From assembly GCF_003937945.1 (NCBI RefSeq), contig NZ_RSEC01000046.1, positions 124,001 through 188,000 on the forward strand: DNA of 64,000 nucleotides, read 5' to 3'. A program made the translations under genes and the position numbers. Each line of letters starts with the position of its first letter. Position 1 is the first letter of the stretch. This document shows, one piece after another, positions 1-8,194 of this stretch. Source of the DNA: Amycolatopsis eburnea (GTDB lineage: Bacteria > Actinomycetota > Actinomycetes > Mycobacteriales > Pseudonocardiaceae). A model generated the notes under the pieces. It ran no database searches, was not told the DNA's origin, and saw only the letters and a program-made list of their open reading frames with translations.

Positions 1-3000
1 GCTGGGGATGCCGTCGAGCAGGTGCGTCGTCCGCATCAGCGCCATGCCGGGCGCGTACCGCGTCCAGTCGATGTCGGCGACGGTGACCGAGGTGTCGCCC
101 CGGCGCAGGGCTTCGCCGAGGGCGAGCAGCGCCCGGCGCGGGGCGAGGGCGGCGGCCCCGCTGCGGCGCATGCGTTCCTGGATGGCCGGGTCGGCCGCCA
201 TGCCGACCTCGCCCCAGGCACCCCAGGCGACCGACAGCGCGGGCAGCCCGGCGGCGGCCCGCTGTTCGGCGAGCGCGTCGAGCACGGCGTTCGCGGCGGC
301 GTAGCTGCCCTGCCCGGGCCCGCCGACGGTGCCGGCGATCGAGGCGAAGAGGACGAAGAGGCTGAGGTCGGCGGTCAGTTCGTGCAGGTTGACGGCGGCG
401 GTGGTCTTGGGCCGCAGGACCGTTTCGAACCGGCTCGGGTCGACAGCGTCCACCACGCAGTCGTCGAGCACCCCGGCCGCGTGGACGACGCCGCGCAGCG
501 GGAACTCCGCGGGCAGGCTCTCGATGAGGCTCCGCAGCGCGTCCCGGTCGGCGACGTCGCAGGCGGCGACGGTCACCCGGGCCCCCGCGGCGGTGAGTTC
601 GTCGACCAGCTCACGGGCACCAGGAGCGTCGATGCCCCGGCGGCTGGTGAGGACGATGTGGCCCGCGCCGGCGTCGGCGAGCCAGTGCGCGAGCTTGCCG
701 CCCAGTGCGCCGGTACCCCCGGTGACGAGCACGGTGCCGTCCGCGGGCACCTCGCCGCCGGACCCGGTGGGTGGTCCGGCCGGGTCGGGCACGAGCCGTC
801 GCACCAGCGCGCCGTTCGCACGCAGGGCGATCTGGTCCTCTTCCCCGGCCGCGGCCAGGGTTCCGGGCAGCCGGGTCAGCGCGCGCGGTTCGAAGTCCGG
901 CGGCACGTCGATCAGCCCGCCCCAGCGGCCGGGGTACTCCATCGCGGCGACCCGGCCCAGGCCCCACACGGCGGCCTGCGCGAGGCTGCCCGCCGCGTCG
1001 CCCGGTCCGGTCCGCACGCCGCCGGTGGTCAGACACCACAGCGGCGCGTCGACCCCGGCGTCCCCGAGTGCCTGCACCAGCGTCGCCGTCGTGGCGAGGC
1101 CGCCGGGCACCGACGGCGCGTCCGGGGACGGCGTCTCGTCGAGCGCGAGCAGCGACAGCACGCCAGCCGGGCTCGGGAACGTCTCCAGCAGCGTCGTGAT
1201 CCGCTCGGCCAGCGCCGCGCGGTCCGGCCCGTCGACGACCAGCCGGACGGTGTCCGCGCCCAGGACGTCGACCAGCACGTCGACGCGCTCGTCGCCGTCG
1301 AGGGCGGCGGGCACCGCGATCAGCCAGTCCTCCCGGCGCGGCGCGGCCGTACCCGTGAACGGCTGCCAGTCGACGCGGTAGCGCCAGCCGTCCGTTGTGG
1401 ACCTGTCGGCATATCCCTTGCGGTGCGCGGAAAGCGTGGGCAGCACCCGGGCCAGCTCACCGGCGTCGGCGCCGAGTTCCGCCGCCAGTGCGTCGACGTC
1501 GGTGCCCTCGATCGCCTCCCAGAAGCCGTCGGCGGGTTCGGCTGCGGGAGCCACGGGTTCCGGCCAGAACCGCTCGCCGTCGAACGGGTACGTCGGCAGC
1601 CGGACCCCGCGCGCGTCGACCCCGGCGAAGAACCGGTGCCAGTCGATCGCCGCGCCGTCGACGTGCAACCGGCCCAGCGCGGTGACGATCGCCGTCTCCT
1701 CGTCGTGGCCCGCCCGCAGCAACGGCACGAACGTGGCGTCGACGGTCTCGGCGGCCATCCCGCACAGCACGGCGTCCGGGCCGACCTCGACGAACCGCGT
1801 GACCCCGCGCCCGGCCAGGTCCGCGACTACGTCGCCGAAGCGGACGGTCCGGCGCACGTGGCCGACCCAGTACTCGGCGGTGGCGAACAGCTCGTGCTCC
1901 GGCTGCCCGGTCACCGCGGAGAGCAGCGACCGCCGCGGCACCCGCAGGTCGAGCCCGGCGACGACCTTGGCGAAGTCCTCGAGCATCGGTTCCATCAGCG
2001 GCGAGTGGAACGCGTGGCTGACGGTGAGCCGCCGGGCCTTCTCGAACCGGTCCGCGACCGCCAGCACGGCCGTTTCGGTCCCGGCGATCACCACCGACGA
2101 CGGCCCGTTGACGGCGGCGAGCACGACGTCCGGGCCGAGCAGCGGCTCGACGTCGGCGGCGCTCGCGCGCAGGGCGACCATCGCCCCGCCCGCGGGCAGG
2201 TCCTGCATCAGCCGGGCCCGGGCGCCGACGAGCGTGCACGCGTCGGTCAGCGACAGCACTCCCGCCGCGTGGGCGGCGGCGATCTCGCCGATCGAGTGCC
2301 CGGCCAGGTGATCGGCGCGGACACCCCAGTCCTCCAGCAGGCGCAGCAGCGCGACCTCGACGGCGAAGATCGCGGGTTGCGCCCAGCCGGTGGTGTCCAG
2401 CCGGGCGGCGTCGCCGAAGACGACGTCCTTCAGCTCGTCGCCGAACTCGGCGCAGACCTCGTCGAAGGCCGCCCGGAACACCGGGTAGCGGTCGTACAGG
2501 CCGCGGCCCATGCCGAGCCGCTGCGAACCCTGGCCGGTGAACAGCAGCGCCGTGCCGCCGTCGTGCGCGGTGCCTTCGACGAGGTTCCCGGCCAGGTTTG
2601 CGCGCATCGTCTCGGCGTCCGCGCCGACGACGACCGCACGGTGCTCCAGCGCGGCGCGGCGGGTGGCGAGGGCGAGCCCGGTGGCGGCGAGCGGCGTTCC
2701 GGCGCCGGCCAGGCGGGCGGCTTGGGCGTGCAGCGCGGTCCGGCTGCGGGCCGAGAGCACCCACGGCACCACGGCGGCGGGCGGTTCCGGCGCCGGGGCG
2801 GGCGGTTCGGGGGCCTGTTCGAGCACGACGTGCGCGTTGGTCCCGCTGACCCCGAACGCGGACACCGCGGCCCGGCGCGGCCGGTTCACCTCGGGCCACG
2901 GCGTCGCCGCGGTGACCAGGTCGATCGACCCGGCCGTCCAGTCCACATGGGACGACGGCGCGTCGACGTGCAGGGTCGGCGGGACCAGGCCGTGCCGCAT

Positions 3001-4072
3001 CGCCTGGACGACCTTGATCACCCCGCCGACCCCGGCGGCGGCTTGCGTGTGGCCGATGTTCGACTTGAACGACCCCAGCAGCAACGGCGTTTCGCGGTCC
3101 TGGCCGTAAGTGGCGAGGAGGGCCTGGGCTTCGATCGGGTCGCCGAGGGTGGTGCCGGTGCCGTGCGCTTCGACGACGTCGACGTCCGAAGTGGACAGTC
3201 CGGCGTCGGCGAGCGCGGCGCGGATCACCCGCCGTTGCGACGGGCCGTTGGGTGCGGTGAGGCCGTTGGACGCGCCGTCGGAGTTGACCGCGGACCCGCG
3301 CACCACGGCGAGCACCTCGTGGCCGTGGCGGCGGGCGTCGGAAAGCCGTTCCACGACGAGCATCCCGACACCCTCGGCCCAGCCGGTGCCGTCGGCCGCG
3401 TCGGCGAACGCCTTGCAGCGCCCGTCCGGCGCGAGGCCGCCCTGCTGGCTGGTGCCGAGGAAGTAGTTGGGGCTGGACATCACGAGCACACCGCCGACGA
3501 GCGCCAGCTCGCACTCCCCCGCCCGCAGCGCTTGCGCCGCCAGGTGCAGCGCGACCAGCGACGAGGAGCACGCGGTGTCGACCGTCAGCGACGGGCCTTC
3601 GAGACCGAGCACATAGGACACCCGGCCGGACACCGCGCTGGCGGCGTTGCCGAGCCCGGCGTGCGCGCCGACGTCGGCGTCGCTGCCCGCGAGGACGCTC
3701 GCGTAGTCCTGGCCGTTGGTGCCGACGAACACGCCGGTCGGGGTGGCGCGCAGGCCGAGCGGGTCGATCCCGGCGTCCTCCAAGGCCTCCCAAGAGGTTT
3801 CCAGGACCTGCCGCTGCTGCGGGTCCATCGCGAGGGCCTCGCGCGGGGAGATGCCGAAGAACGCGGCGTCGAAGCGGTCGATCTCGTCGAGGAACCCGCC
3901 GTAGGTGGTGGCGGACGCGCCCGCGGCGAGCGCCGCGAGGTCCCAGCCGCGGTCGCGGGGGAACGGGCCGACGGCGTCGTGGCCGTTCACGACCATCGTC
4001 CAGAGGTCTTCGGGCGAGCGGACGCCACCCGGGTAGCGGCAGCTCATGCCGACGATGACGACCGGGTCGTCG
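1..4072 (-). other. PKS-4 module 4.2: KS-AT(malonyl)-KR, truncated by window edge
   Basis: The KS starts with DDPVVIVGMSCRYPGG and has its Cys codon at 3568-3570. The AT carries GHSIGEIAAAH and VSHAFHS (about 2005-2030), so malonyl-CoA. The region after the AT is a KR structural half followed by a catalytic half with TGGTGALGG (about 690-735), LDD (GVLDDCV) and Tyr at 301-303 in GQGSYAAAN, with Pro five residues before the Tyr. It is therefore an active B-type KR giving a D-configured hydroxyl. The ACP lies beyond base 1. Confidence 0.88.
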
Positions 4073-7000
4073 GTGCGCGCCCGGGTCCGGCGGACCGGGC
4101 CGGCGCGCTCGTCGTCGCCGAAGAGCCCGGCCAGCAGCAGGCGGGCGACGGCGGCCGGGGTCGGGTGGTCGAACACGAGCGTGGCCGGCAGGTCGAGCGC
4201 GGTGGCCGCGGTGAGCCGGTTGCGCAGCTCGACCGACATCATCGAGTCGAAGCCGAGGTCGGTGAAGGGGTCGCCGGTGCCGACCGCGCCGGTGTCGCCG
4301 TGGCCGAGTACGGCGGCGACGGTGGTGCGGACCAGATCCTCGGCCGCGCGGACGCGGTCCGCTTCGCCAAGCGCGGCCCAGTCACCGGCGACCGGGCTCG
4401 CCGGGACGCGCACCGGCGTCGCCGGCGTGGCTTCGATTTCGCGGACGGCGCCGCCGAACTCGACCTCGGCGGCGGTGAACACGGGCCGGTCGGCGGAGTC
4501 GAGCAGGGCGAGGCTGACCATGGTGCCGCCGAGCGGGGCGACACGCAGCCGCAGCCGGGTCAAGCCCTGCGCGTGCAGCGAAACCCCGCGCCAGGCAACC
4601 GCTTCCGCACCGCAAGCTTGCGTGGCTTCAGCGAGCAGCAGGGGGTGGATGTCGAACGCGCCCGGGTCCCCATCGAGCGTGACATCGGTCAGGTACGCAC
4701 CTTCGGCCAGCACGGCGGGCTCCGGTCCCGCGGCCGCGGCCAGGACGCCCGTGGCGTGGTGCGCCCACCCCGCACTTTCACGTGAAAGTGCGGCCCCCAG
4801 GTGCGCACTTTCACGTGAAAGTGCGGGGGCGGAGTGGATGTCGATCGGGCGGCGGCCGTCGGCGGTCGGCGGGCCTACCCGGACCTGCAGGGTGGCGACG
4901 TCCTTCGGGGACAGGGCGAGCGGTTCGGTGAGGGTGAACTCGGCGATCTCCGGGCAGCCGAGGTTGCGGGCCGCGCGCAGGGCGAGTTCGAGGAATCCCG
5001 CGCCGGGGAACTTCGTGCGGCCCGCGAGCCAGGGCTGGGTGGCCGAGGAGACGGTTCCGGTGAGCACGGTCTCGGTGCTCGCGGCGACGTCGAGGGCGGC
5101 GCCGAGGAGCGGGTGCCGGACGGGGGTGAGGCCGAGCCCGGCCGCGTCGCCGGTGCGCGGGGTGAGCGTGGGCCAGTAGCGCTCGCGCTGGAAGGCGTAG
5201 GTGGGCAGGTCGACCGTGCGGGCACCGGCGTGCACGGCGGCCCAGTCGACGGCGCCGCCCGCGACGTGCAGCGCGGCCAGCCCGGCGATGAGCGCGACAT
5301 CTTCGCCGTGGTCCTTGCGCGCGAGGGGGATCGCGCCGGGCACGAGTCCGGAAAGGACGGCCGACGGGCCCAGTTCGGCGAACCGCGTCACCCCGGCCGC
5401 GGTGAGCCGGTCGACGGCGTCGCCGAAGCGGACGGTGTCGCGGACCTGCCGGACCCAGTACTCCGGGTCGGTGACGTCCCCGCCCGCGACCAGCGGGATT
5501 TCCGGCTCGGCGAAGGACAGTCGCGCGACCACGGCGCGGAAGTCGTCGAGCATCGGGTCCATCAGGCGCGAGTGGAAAGCGTGGGACACCTTGAGCCGCC
5601 GCGCGCCGGGGAACCTGGCGGCGGCCGCGGCGACGGCGTCCTCGGGTCCGGAGAGCACCACCGACTCCGGACCGTTCACGGCGGCGATGTCGACGCCCTC
5701 GGCAGTGATGTCCACTTCGGACGCCCGGACCGAGAACATGGCGCCGCCTCCGGGCAGCGCGCCCATCAGCTTCGCGCGGGCCGAGACGAGGGTGCAGGCG
5801 TCGTCGAGCGAGAGCACCCCGGCGACGTGCGCGGCCGCGATCTCCCCCACCGAATGCCCGGCCAGGAACGCCGGGCGCACGCCCCACGATTCGAGGAGCC
5901 GGAACAGGGCGACTTCGTAGGCGAACAGCGCGGGCTGGGCGTGCTCCGTCCGCTCGAGCCGGTCGTCGGTGACCACGCCGAGGCGGTCCGAGAGGGCGGC
6001 GAACGTCTCGGCGAAGACCGGGTGGACCTCGGCGAGCCGGCTGCCCATCGCGATCCGCTGCGCGCCTTGGCCGGAGAAGAGGAACGCGGTCTCGCCACGC
6101 GACGCCGTTCCGGTGGTCACGTTCGGGGCGGTCCCCTGCTCGAGCCAGGAACGCAGATCCGCGCGCAGGGCCGCGGTGTCCGGTCCGGTGACCGCGAGGC
6201 GGTGTTCGAAGGCCGTGCGGGTGGTCACGGTCGACAAAGCGATGTCGGCCGGGTCGGCGTCGTCGGCGGTGGCGGCCAGCAGTGCCTCGGCCTGGGCGCG
6301 CAGGGCGGGTTCCGAGCGGGCGGAGACGAACCACGGCACCGGCCCGGCGGCGCGCGGCCCGCGGTCCCCCGGCTCGGGTTCCGGGGCCTGCTCGACGATC
6401 GTGTGCGCGTTGGTGCCGCTGACCCCGAAGGACGACACGGCGGCGCGGCGCGGGCGGCCGGTCTCCGGCCACGCCTCCGGTTCGCTGACCGGCCGGACGG
6501 CGCCGGAACTCCAGTCCACTTCGGCCGTGAGGCGGCCGGCGTGCAGCGTGCGCGGCACCTCGCCGTGGCGGATGGCCAGGACCGCCTTGATGATCCCGGC
6601 GACGCCGGCCGCGGCCTGGGTGTGCCCGAAGTTGGACTTGATCGAGCCGATCAGCAGGTCGTGCTCGCGGTCGCGGCCGTAGGTGGCCAGCAGCGCCTGC
6701 GCTTCGATCGGGTCGCCGAGCCGGGTGCCGGTGCCGTGCGCCTCGACGACGTCGATGTCCTGAGTGGACAGTCCGGACGCGGCGAGCGCGGCGTGGATCA
6801 CCCGCTGCTGCGAAGGTCCATTGGGGACGGTCAGGCCGCTGCTGGCGCCGTCGGAGTTGACGGCGGTGCCGCGCAGCACCGCGAGGACGGGGTGGCCGTG
6901 GCGCCGGGCGTCGGAAAGCCGTTCCAGGACCAGGATCCCGGCGCCCTCGGCCCAGCCGACGCCGTCCGCGCCGTCGGCGAACGCCTTGCAGCGCCCGTCC

Positions 7001-7761
7001 GGCGCGAGGCCGCCCTGCTTGCTGAACTCCGCGAACGCCTCGGGCGTCGCCATTACCGTGACGCCACCGGCGAGCGCGAGCGAGCACTCGCCGGAGCGCA
7101 GGGCCTGCGTCGCCCAGTGCGCGGCGACCAAAGAGGACGAACACGCGGTGTCGACGGTGACCGACGGGCCTTCGAAGCCGAAGGAGTAGGCGACGCGGCC
7201 GGAGAGCACGGCCGCGGTGGTGCCGGTGCCGGCGTGGCCTTCGACGGTCTCGCCGGACGCGGCGAGCAGCTTGCCGTAGCTCTGGCCGTTGGTGCCGACG
7301 AACACCCCGGTGCGGCTGCCGCGCAGGCTCGCGGGCACGATGCGGGCGCGTTCGAGGGCCTCCCACGTGACTTCGAGGAGGAGGCGCTGCTGCGGGTCCA
7401 TGGCGAGGGCCTCGCGGGGCGAGACGCGGAAGAACCCGGCGTCGAACCGGTCGGCGTCGTCGACGAACCCGCCGCGCCACGCGTCGACGTCCCCGAGGCT
7501 GATGGTGCTGCGGTCCACGCCGGCGAGCAGCGCGGACCACCCGCGGTCGGCGGGCAGCGGCCCGATCGCGTCGGTGCCGGCGGCGACCAGGTCCCACAGC
7601 TGGTCCGGCGTCGCCACCCCACCGGGAAACCGGCACCCGATCCCGACGACCGCCACCGGCTCCCCGGCGGCGGCTTCCATCTCCCGCACGCGCTGCCGCG
7701 ACCGGTGCAGGTCGGCGGTGACGCGCTTGAGGTAGTCACGCAGCTGGCTCTCGCTGGCCAT
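1..7761 (-). CDS. PKS-4: modular type I polyketide synthase, 3' end outside window
   Basis: Multimodular type I PKS acting in the cytosol on ACP-bound chains; at least 2587 residues are visible and the frame is open to base 1. The ATG at 7759-7761 follows GAGAGG (7767-7772) by 5 bases and opens an N-terminal coiled-coil docking helix (LRDYLKRVTADLHRSRQRV) before the first KS at about residue 33. Domains: module 4.1 KS (active Cys 207), AT (from about 554), degenerate DH (from about 878), ACP (Ser 1173); module 4.2 KS (from 1231, Cys 1398), AT (from about 1734), KR (NADPH motif about 2343, Tyr 2487). The window ends in the linker between that KR and its ACP. The docking helix is of the type accepting DDxxF(F/L)xLIDxELG-like tails, as at the ends of PKS-2 and PKS-3. 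The gene is cut off from PKS-3 by the glycosyltransferase/ABC cassette, so it need not follow PKS-3 in the assembly line. Confidence 0.95.
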   Translation of the reverse strand, partial: MASESQLRDYLKRVTADLHRSRQRVREMEAAAGEPVAVVGIGCRFPGGVATPDQLWDLVAAGTDAIGPLPADRGWSALLAGVDRSTISLGDVDAWRGGFVDDADRFDAGFFRVSPREALAMDPQQRLLLEVTWEALERARIVPASLRGSRTGVFVGTNGQSYGKLLAASGETVEGHAGTGTTAAVLSGRVAYSFGFEGPSVTVDTACSSSLVAAHWATQALRSGECSLALAGGVTVMATPEAFAEFSKQGGLAPDGRCKAFADGADGVGWAEGAGILVLERLSDARRHGHPVLAVLRGTAVNSDGASSGLTVPNGPSQQRVIHAALAASGLSTQDIDVVEAHGTGTRLGDPIEAQALLATYGRDREHDLLIGSIKSNFGHTQAAAGVAGIIKAVLAIRHGEVPRTLHAGRLTAEVDWSSGAVRPVSEPEAWPETGRPRRAAVSSFGVSGTNAHTIVEQAPEPEPGDRGPRAAGPVPWFVSARSEPALRAQAEALLAATADDADPADIALSTVTTRTAFEHRLAVTGPDTAALRADLRSWLEQGTAPNVTTGTASRGETAFLFSGQGAQRIAMGSRLAEVHPVFAETFAALSDRLGVVTDDRLERTEHAQPALFAYEVALFRLLESWGVRPAFLAGHSVGEIAAAHVAGVLSLDDACTLVSARAKLMGALPGGGAMFSVRASEVDITAEGVDIAAVNGPESVVLSGPEDAVAAAAARFPGARRLKVSHAFHSRLMDPMLDDFRAVVARLSFAEPEIPLVAGGDVTDPEYWVRQVRDTVRFGDAVDRLTAAGVTRFAELGPSAVLSGLVPGAIPLARKDHGEDVALIAGLAALHVAGGAVDWAAVHAGARTVDLPTYAFQRERYWPTLTPRTGDAAGLGLTPVRHPLLGAALDVAASTETVLTGTVSSATQPWLAGRTKFPGAGFLELALRAARNLGCPEIAEFTLTEPLALSPKDVATLQVRVGPPTADGRRPIDIHSAPALSRESAHLGAALSRESAGWAHHATGVLAAAAGPEPAVLAEGAYLTDVTLDGDPGAFDIHPLLLAEATQACGAEAVAWRGVSLHAQGLTRLRLRVAPLGGTMVSLALLDSADRPVFTAAEVEFGGAVREIEATPATPVRVPASPVAGDWAALGEADRVRAAEDLVRTTVAAVLGHGDTGAVGTGDPFTDLGFDSMMSVELRNRLTAATALDLPATLVFDHPTPAAVARLLLAGLFGDDERAGPVRRTRARTDDPVVIVGMSCRYPGGVRSPEDLWTMVVNGHDAVGPFPRDRGWDLAALAAGASATTYGGFLDEIDRFDAAFFGISPREALAMDPQQRQVLETSWEALEDAGIDPLGLRATPTGVFVGTNGQDYASVLAGSDADVGAHAGLGNAASAVSGRVSYVLGLEGPSLTVDTACSSSLVALHLAAQALRAGECELALVGGVLVMSSPNYFLGTSQQGGLAPDGRCKAFADAADGTGWAEGVGMLVVERLSDARRHGHEVLAVVRGSAVNSDGASNGLTAPNGPSQRRVIRAALADAGLSTSDVDVVEAHGTGTTLGDPIEAQALLATYGQDRETPLLLGSFKSNIGHTQAAAGVGGVIKVVQAMRHGLVPPTLHVDAPSSHVDWTAGSIDLVTAATPWPEVNRPRRAAVSAFGVSGTNAHVVLEQAPEPPAPAPEPPAAVVPWVLSARSRTALHAQAARLAGAGTPLAATGLALATRRAALEHRAVVVGADAETMRANLAGNLVEGTAHDGGTALLFTGQGSQRLGMGRGLYDRYPVFRAAFDEVCAEFGDELKDVVFGDAARLDTTGWAQPAIFAVEVALLRLLEDWGVRADHLAGHSIGEIAAAHAAGVLSLTDACTLVGARARLMQDLPAGGAMVALRASAADVEPLLGPDVVLAAVNGPSSVVIAGTETAVLAVADRFEKARRLTVSHAFHSPLMEPMLEDFAKVVAGLDLRVPRRSLLSAVTGQPEHELFATAEYWVGHVRRTVRFGDVVADLAGRGVTRFVEVGPDAVLCGMAAETVDATFVPLLRAGHDEETAIVTALGRLHVDGAAIDWHRFFAGVDARGVRLPTYPFDGERFWPEPVAPAAEPADGFWEAIEGTDVDALAAELGADAGELARVLPTLSAHRKGYADRSTTDGWRYRVDWQPFTGTAAPRREDWLIAVPAALDGDERVDVLVDVLGADTVRLVVDGPDRAALAERITTLLETFPSPAGVLSLLALDETPSPDAPSVPGGLATTATLVQALGDAGVDAPLWCLTTGGVRTGPGDAAGSLAQAAVWGLGRVAAMEYPGRWGGLIDVPPDFEPRALTRLPGTLAAAGEEDQIALRANGALVRRLVPDPAGPPTGSGGEVPADGTVLVTGGTGALGGKLAHWLADAGAGHIVLTSRRGIDAPGARELVDELTAAGARVTVAACDVADRDALRSLIESLPAEFPLRGVVHAAGVLDDCVVDAVDPSRFETVLRPKTTAAVNLHELTADLSLFVLFASIAGTVGGPGQGSYAAANAVLDALAEQRAAAGLPALSVAWGAWGEVGMAADPAIQERMRRSGAAALAPRRALLALGEALRRGDTSVTVADIDWTRYAPGMALMRTTHLLDGIPS
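4115..7665 (-). other. PKS-4 module 4.1: KS-AT(malonyl)-dead DH-ACP, no KR
   Basis: The KS has DTACSSSLVA (Cys codon 7141-7143), an intact EAHGTGT His and GSIKSNFGHTQ. The AT has GHSVGEIAAAH and HAFHS (about 5565-5590), the malonyl-CoA signature. The region at 5130-4440 aligns to a DH: it starts HPLLGAAL, but where active DHs read DHVVGGxxLFPG it reads WLAGRTKFPGAGF, so the catalytic His and following glycines are deleted. The HPALLDA Asp motif is HPLLLAEA. The DH ends straight into an ACP linker with no ketoreductase. Phosphopantetheine Ser codon is 4243-4245 (GFDSMMS). Expected outcome is a retained beta-keto group. Confidence 0.88.
4770..4825. repeat. In-frame palindrome pair inside the module 4.1 DH
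   Basis: Two perfect palindromes of 24 bases (4770-4793) and 22 bases (4804-4825), core GCACTTTCACGTGAAAGTGC, with centres 33 bases apart. In the PKS-4 frame each reads ALSRESA, giving two ALSRESA repeats spaced by HLGA. They fall in a loop of the degenerate DH between the remnants of its His and Asp motifs, where related DHs have only a few residues before the WVRHAxGVL-like strand. They look inserted without breaking the frame. Confidence 0.9.
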
Positions 7762-7925
7762 CCTCGCCTCTCGGTGTCGTCCGGCCGGGACTCGCGGCAC
7801 CGCGGTCCGGGTTCCGCATCGCTGGAGTCAACCGCGTCCGGCGCCCGAGAACCCTTAGTCTTCGCGCCCGGCGAGCGGGTGACCGGCGGCAGAGAGCCTG
7901 GCCGCGTGGTCTGCCCGGCGCCGCA

Positions 7926-7988
7926 GGGATGTCATGAAAGGGTCGTTCATGTCGTCTGGCGAGGTGAACGACCCTTTCATGACATCCC
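7926..7988. repeat. 24-bp perfect inverted repeat with 15-base loop
   Basis: Arms at 7926-7949 and 7965-7988 are perfectly complementary over 24 bp and include GTCATGAAAGGGTCGTTCA; the loop is 7950-7964. It lies in the divergent promoter region, so a simple terminator role is unlikely. It could be a dispersed genomic palindrome or an operator. The repeat is seen directly; function is unknown. Confidence 0.9.
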
Positions 7989-8038
7989 GGATCGCCGGAC
8001 CGGCCGCGCTCGGGCGCTCGGCGGCGGCTCGCCGGCGT

Positions 8039-8085
8039 CCTGAATGACTCATTCAGGTCTTCGGCGGTCCTGAATGACTCATTCA
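8039..8085. repeat. Two direct copies of the odd palindrome TGAATGACTCATTCA
   Basis: The copies are at 8041-8055 (extended by CC/GG to 8039-8057) and 8071-8085. Each is an inverted repeat around one central C, and the copies are 30 bases apart, about three helical turns, upstream of the glycosyltransferase start. The spacing would suit a paired operator, but the element may equally be a dispersed genomic repeat. Confidence 0.8.
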
Positions 8086-8194
8086 AGACCTTGCCTGGGG
8101 GCTCGAAACCGGCGCGGAATGTAGGTGATTCACGGAAAAGGCGTTGTTACGGTCGCGGCGGCCGTGTGCTCCCGCCGAGGAAAGGTGCTTCTCC

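Larger units (their letters stand above)
7762..8194. promoter_or_regulatory. Divergent intergenic region between PKS-4 and the glycosyltransferase
   Basis: This 433-base gap separates two diverging genes, so it should hold promoters for both PKS-4 (minus) and the glycosyltransferase operon (plus). It contains Shine-Dalgarno sequences for each start (7767-7772 on minus, 8177-8185 on plus), a 24-bp inverted repeat at 7926-7988 and a repeated TGAATGACTCATTCA element at 8039-8090. AT-richer patches occur near 7850-7860 and 8117-8155, but I see no convincing -35/-10 pair. The promoter role is inferred from gene orientation. Confidence 0.5.

Noticed and set aside
8144..8194. Earlier in-frame ATG for the glycosyltransferase at 8144
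   Set aside because: The 17 extra residues have no family similarity, and the ribosome site GAGGAAAGG (8177-8185) is placed for the ATG at 8195.
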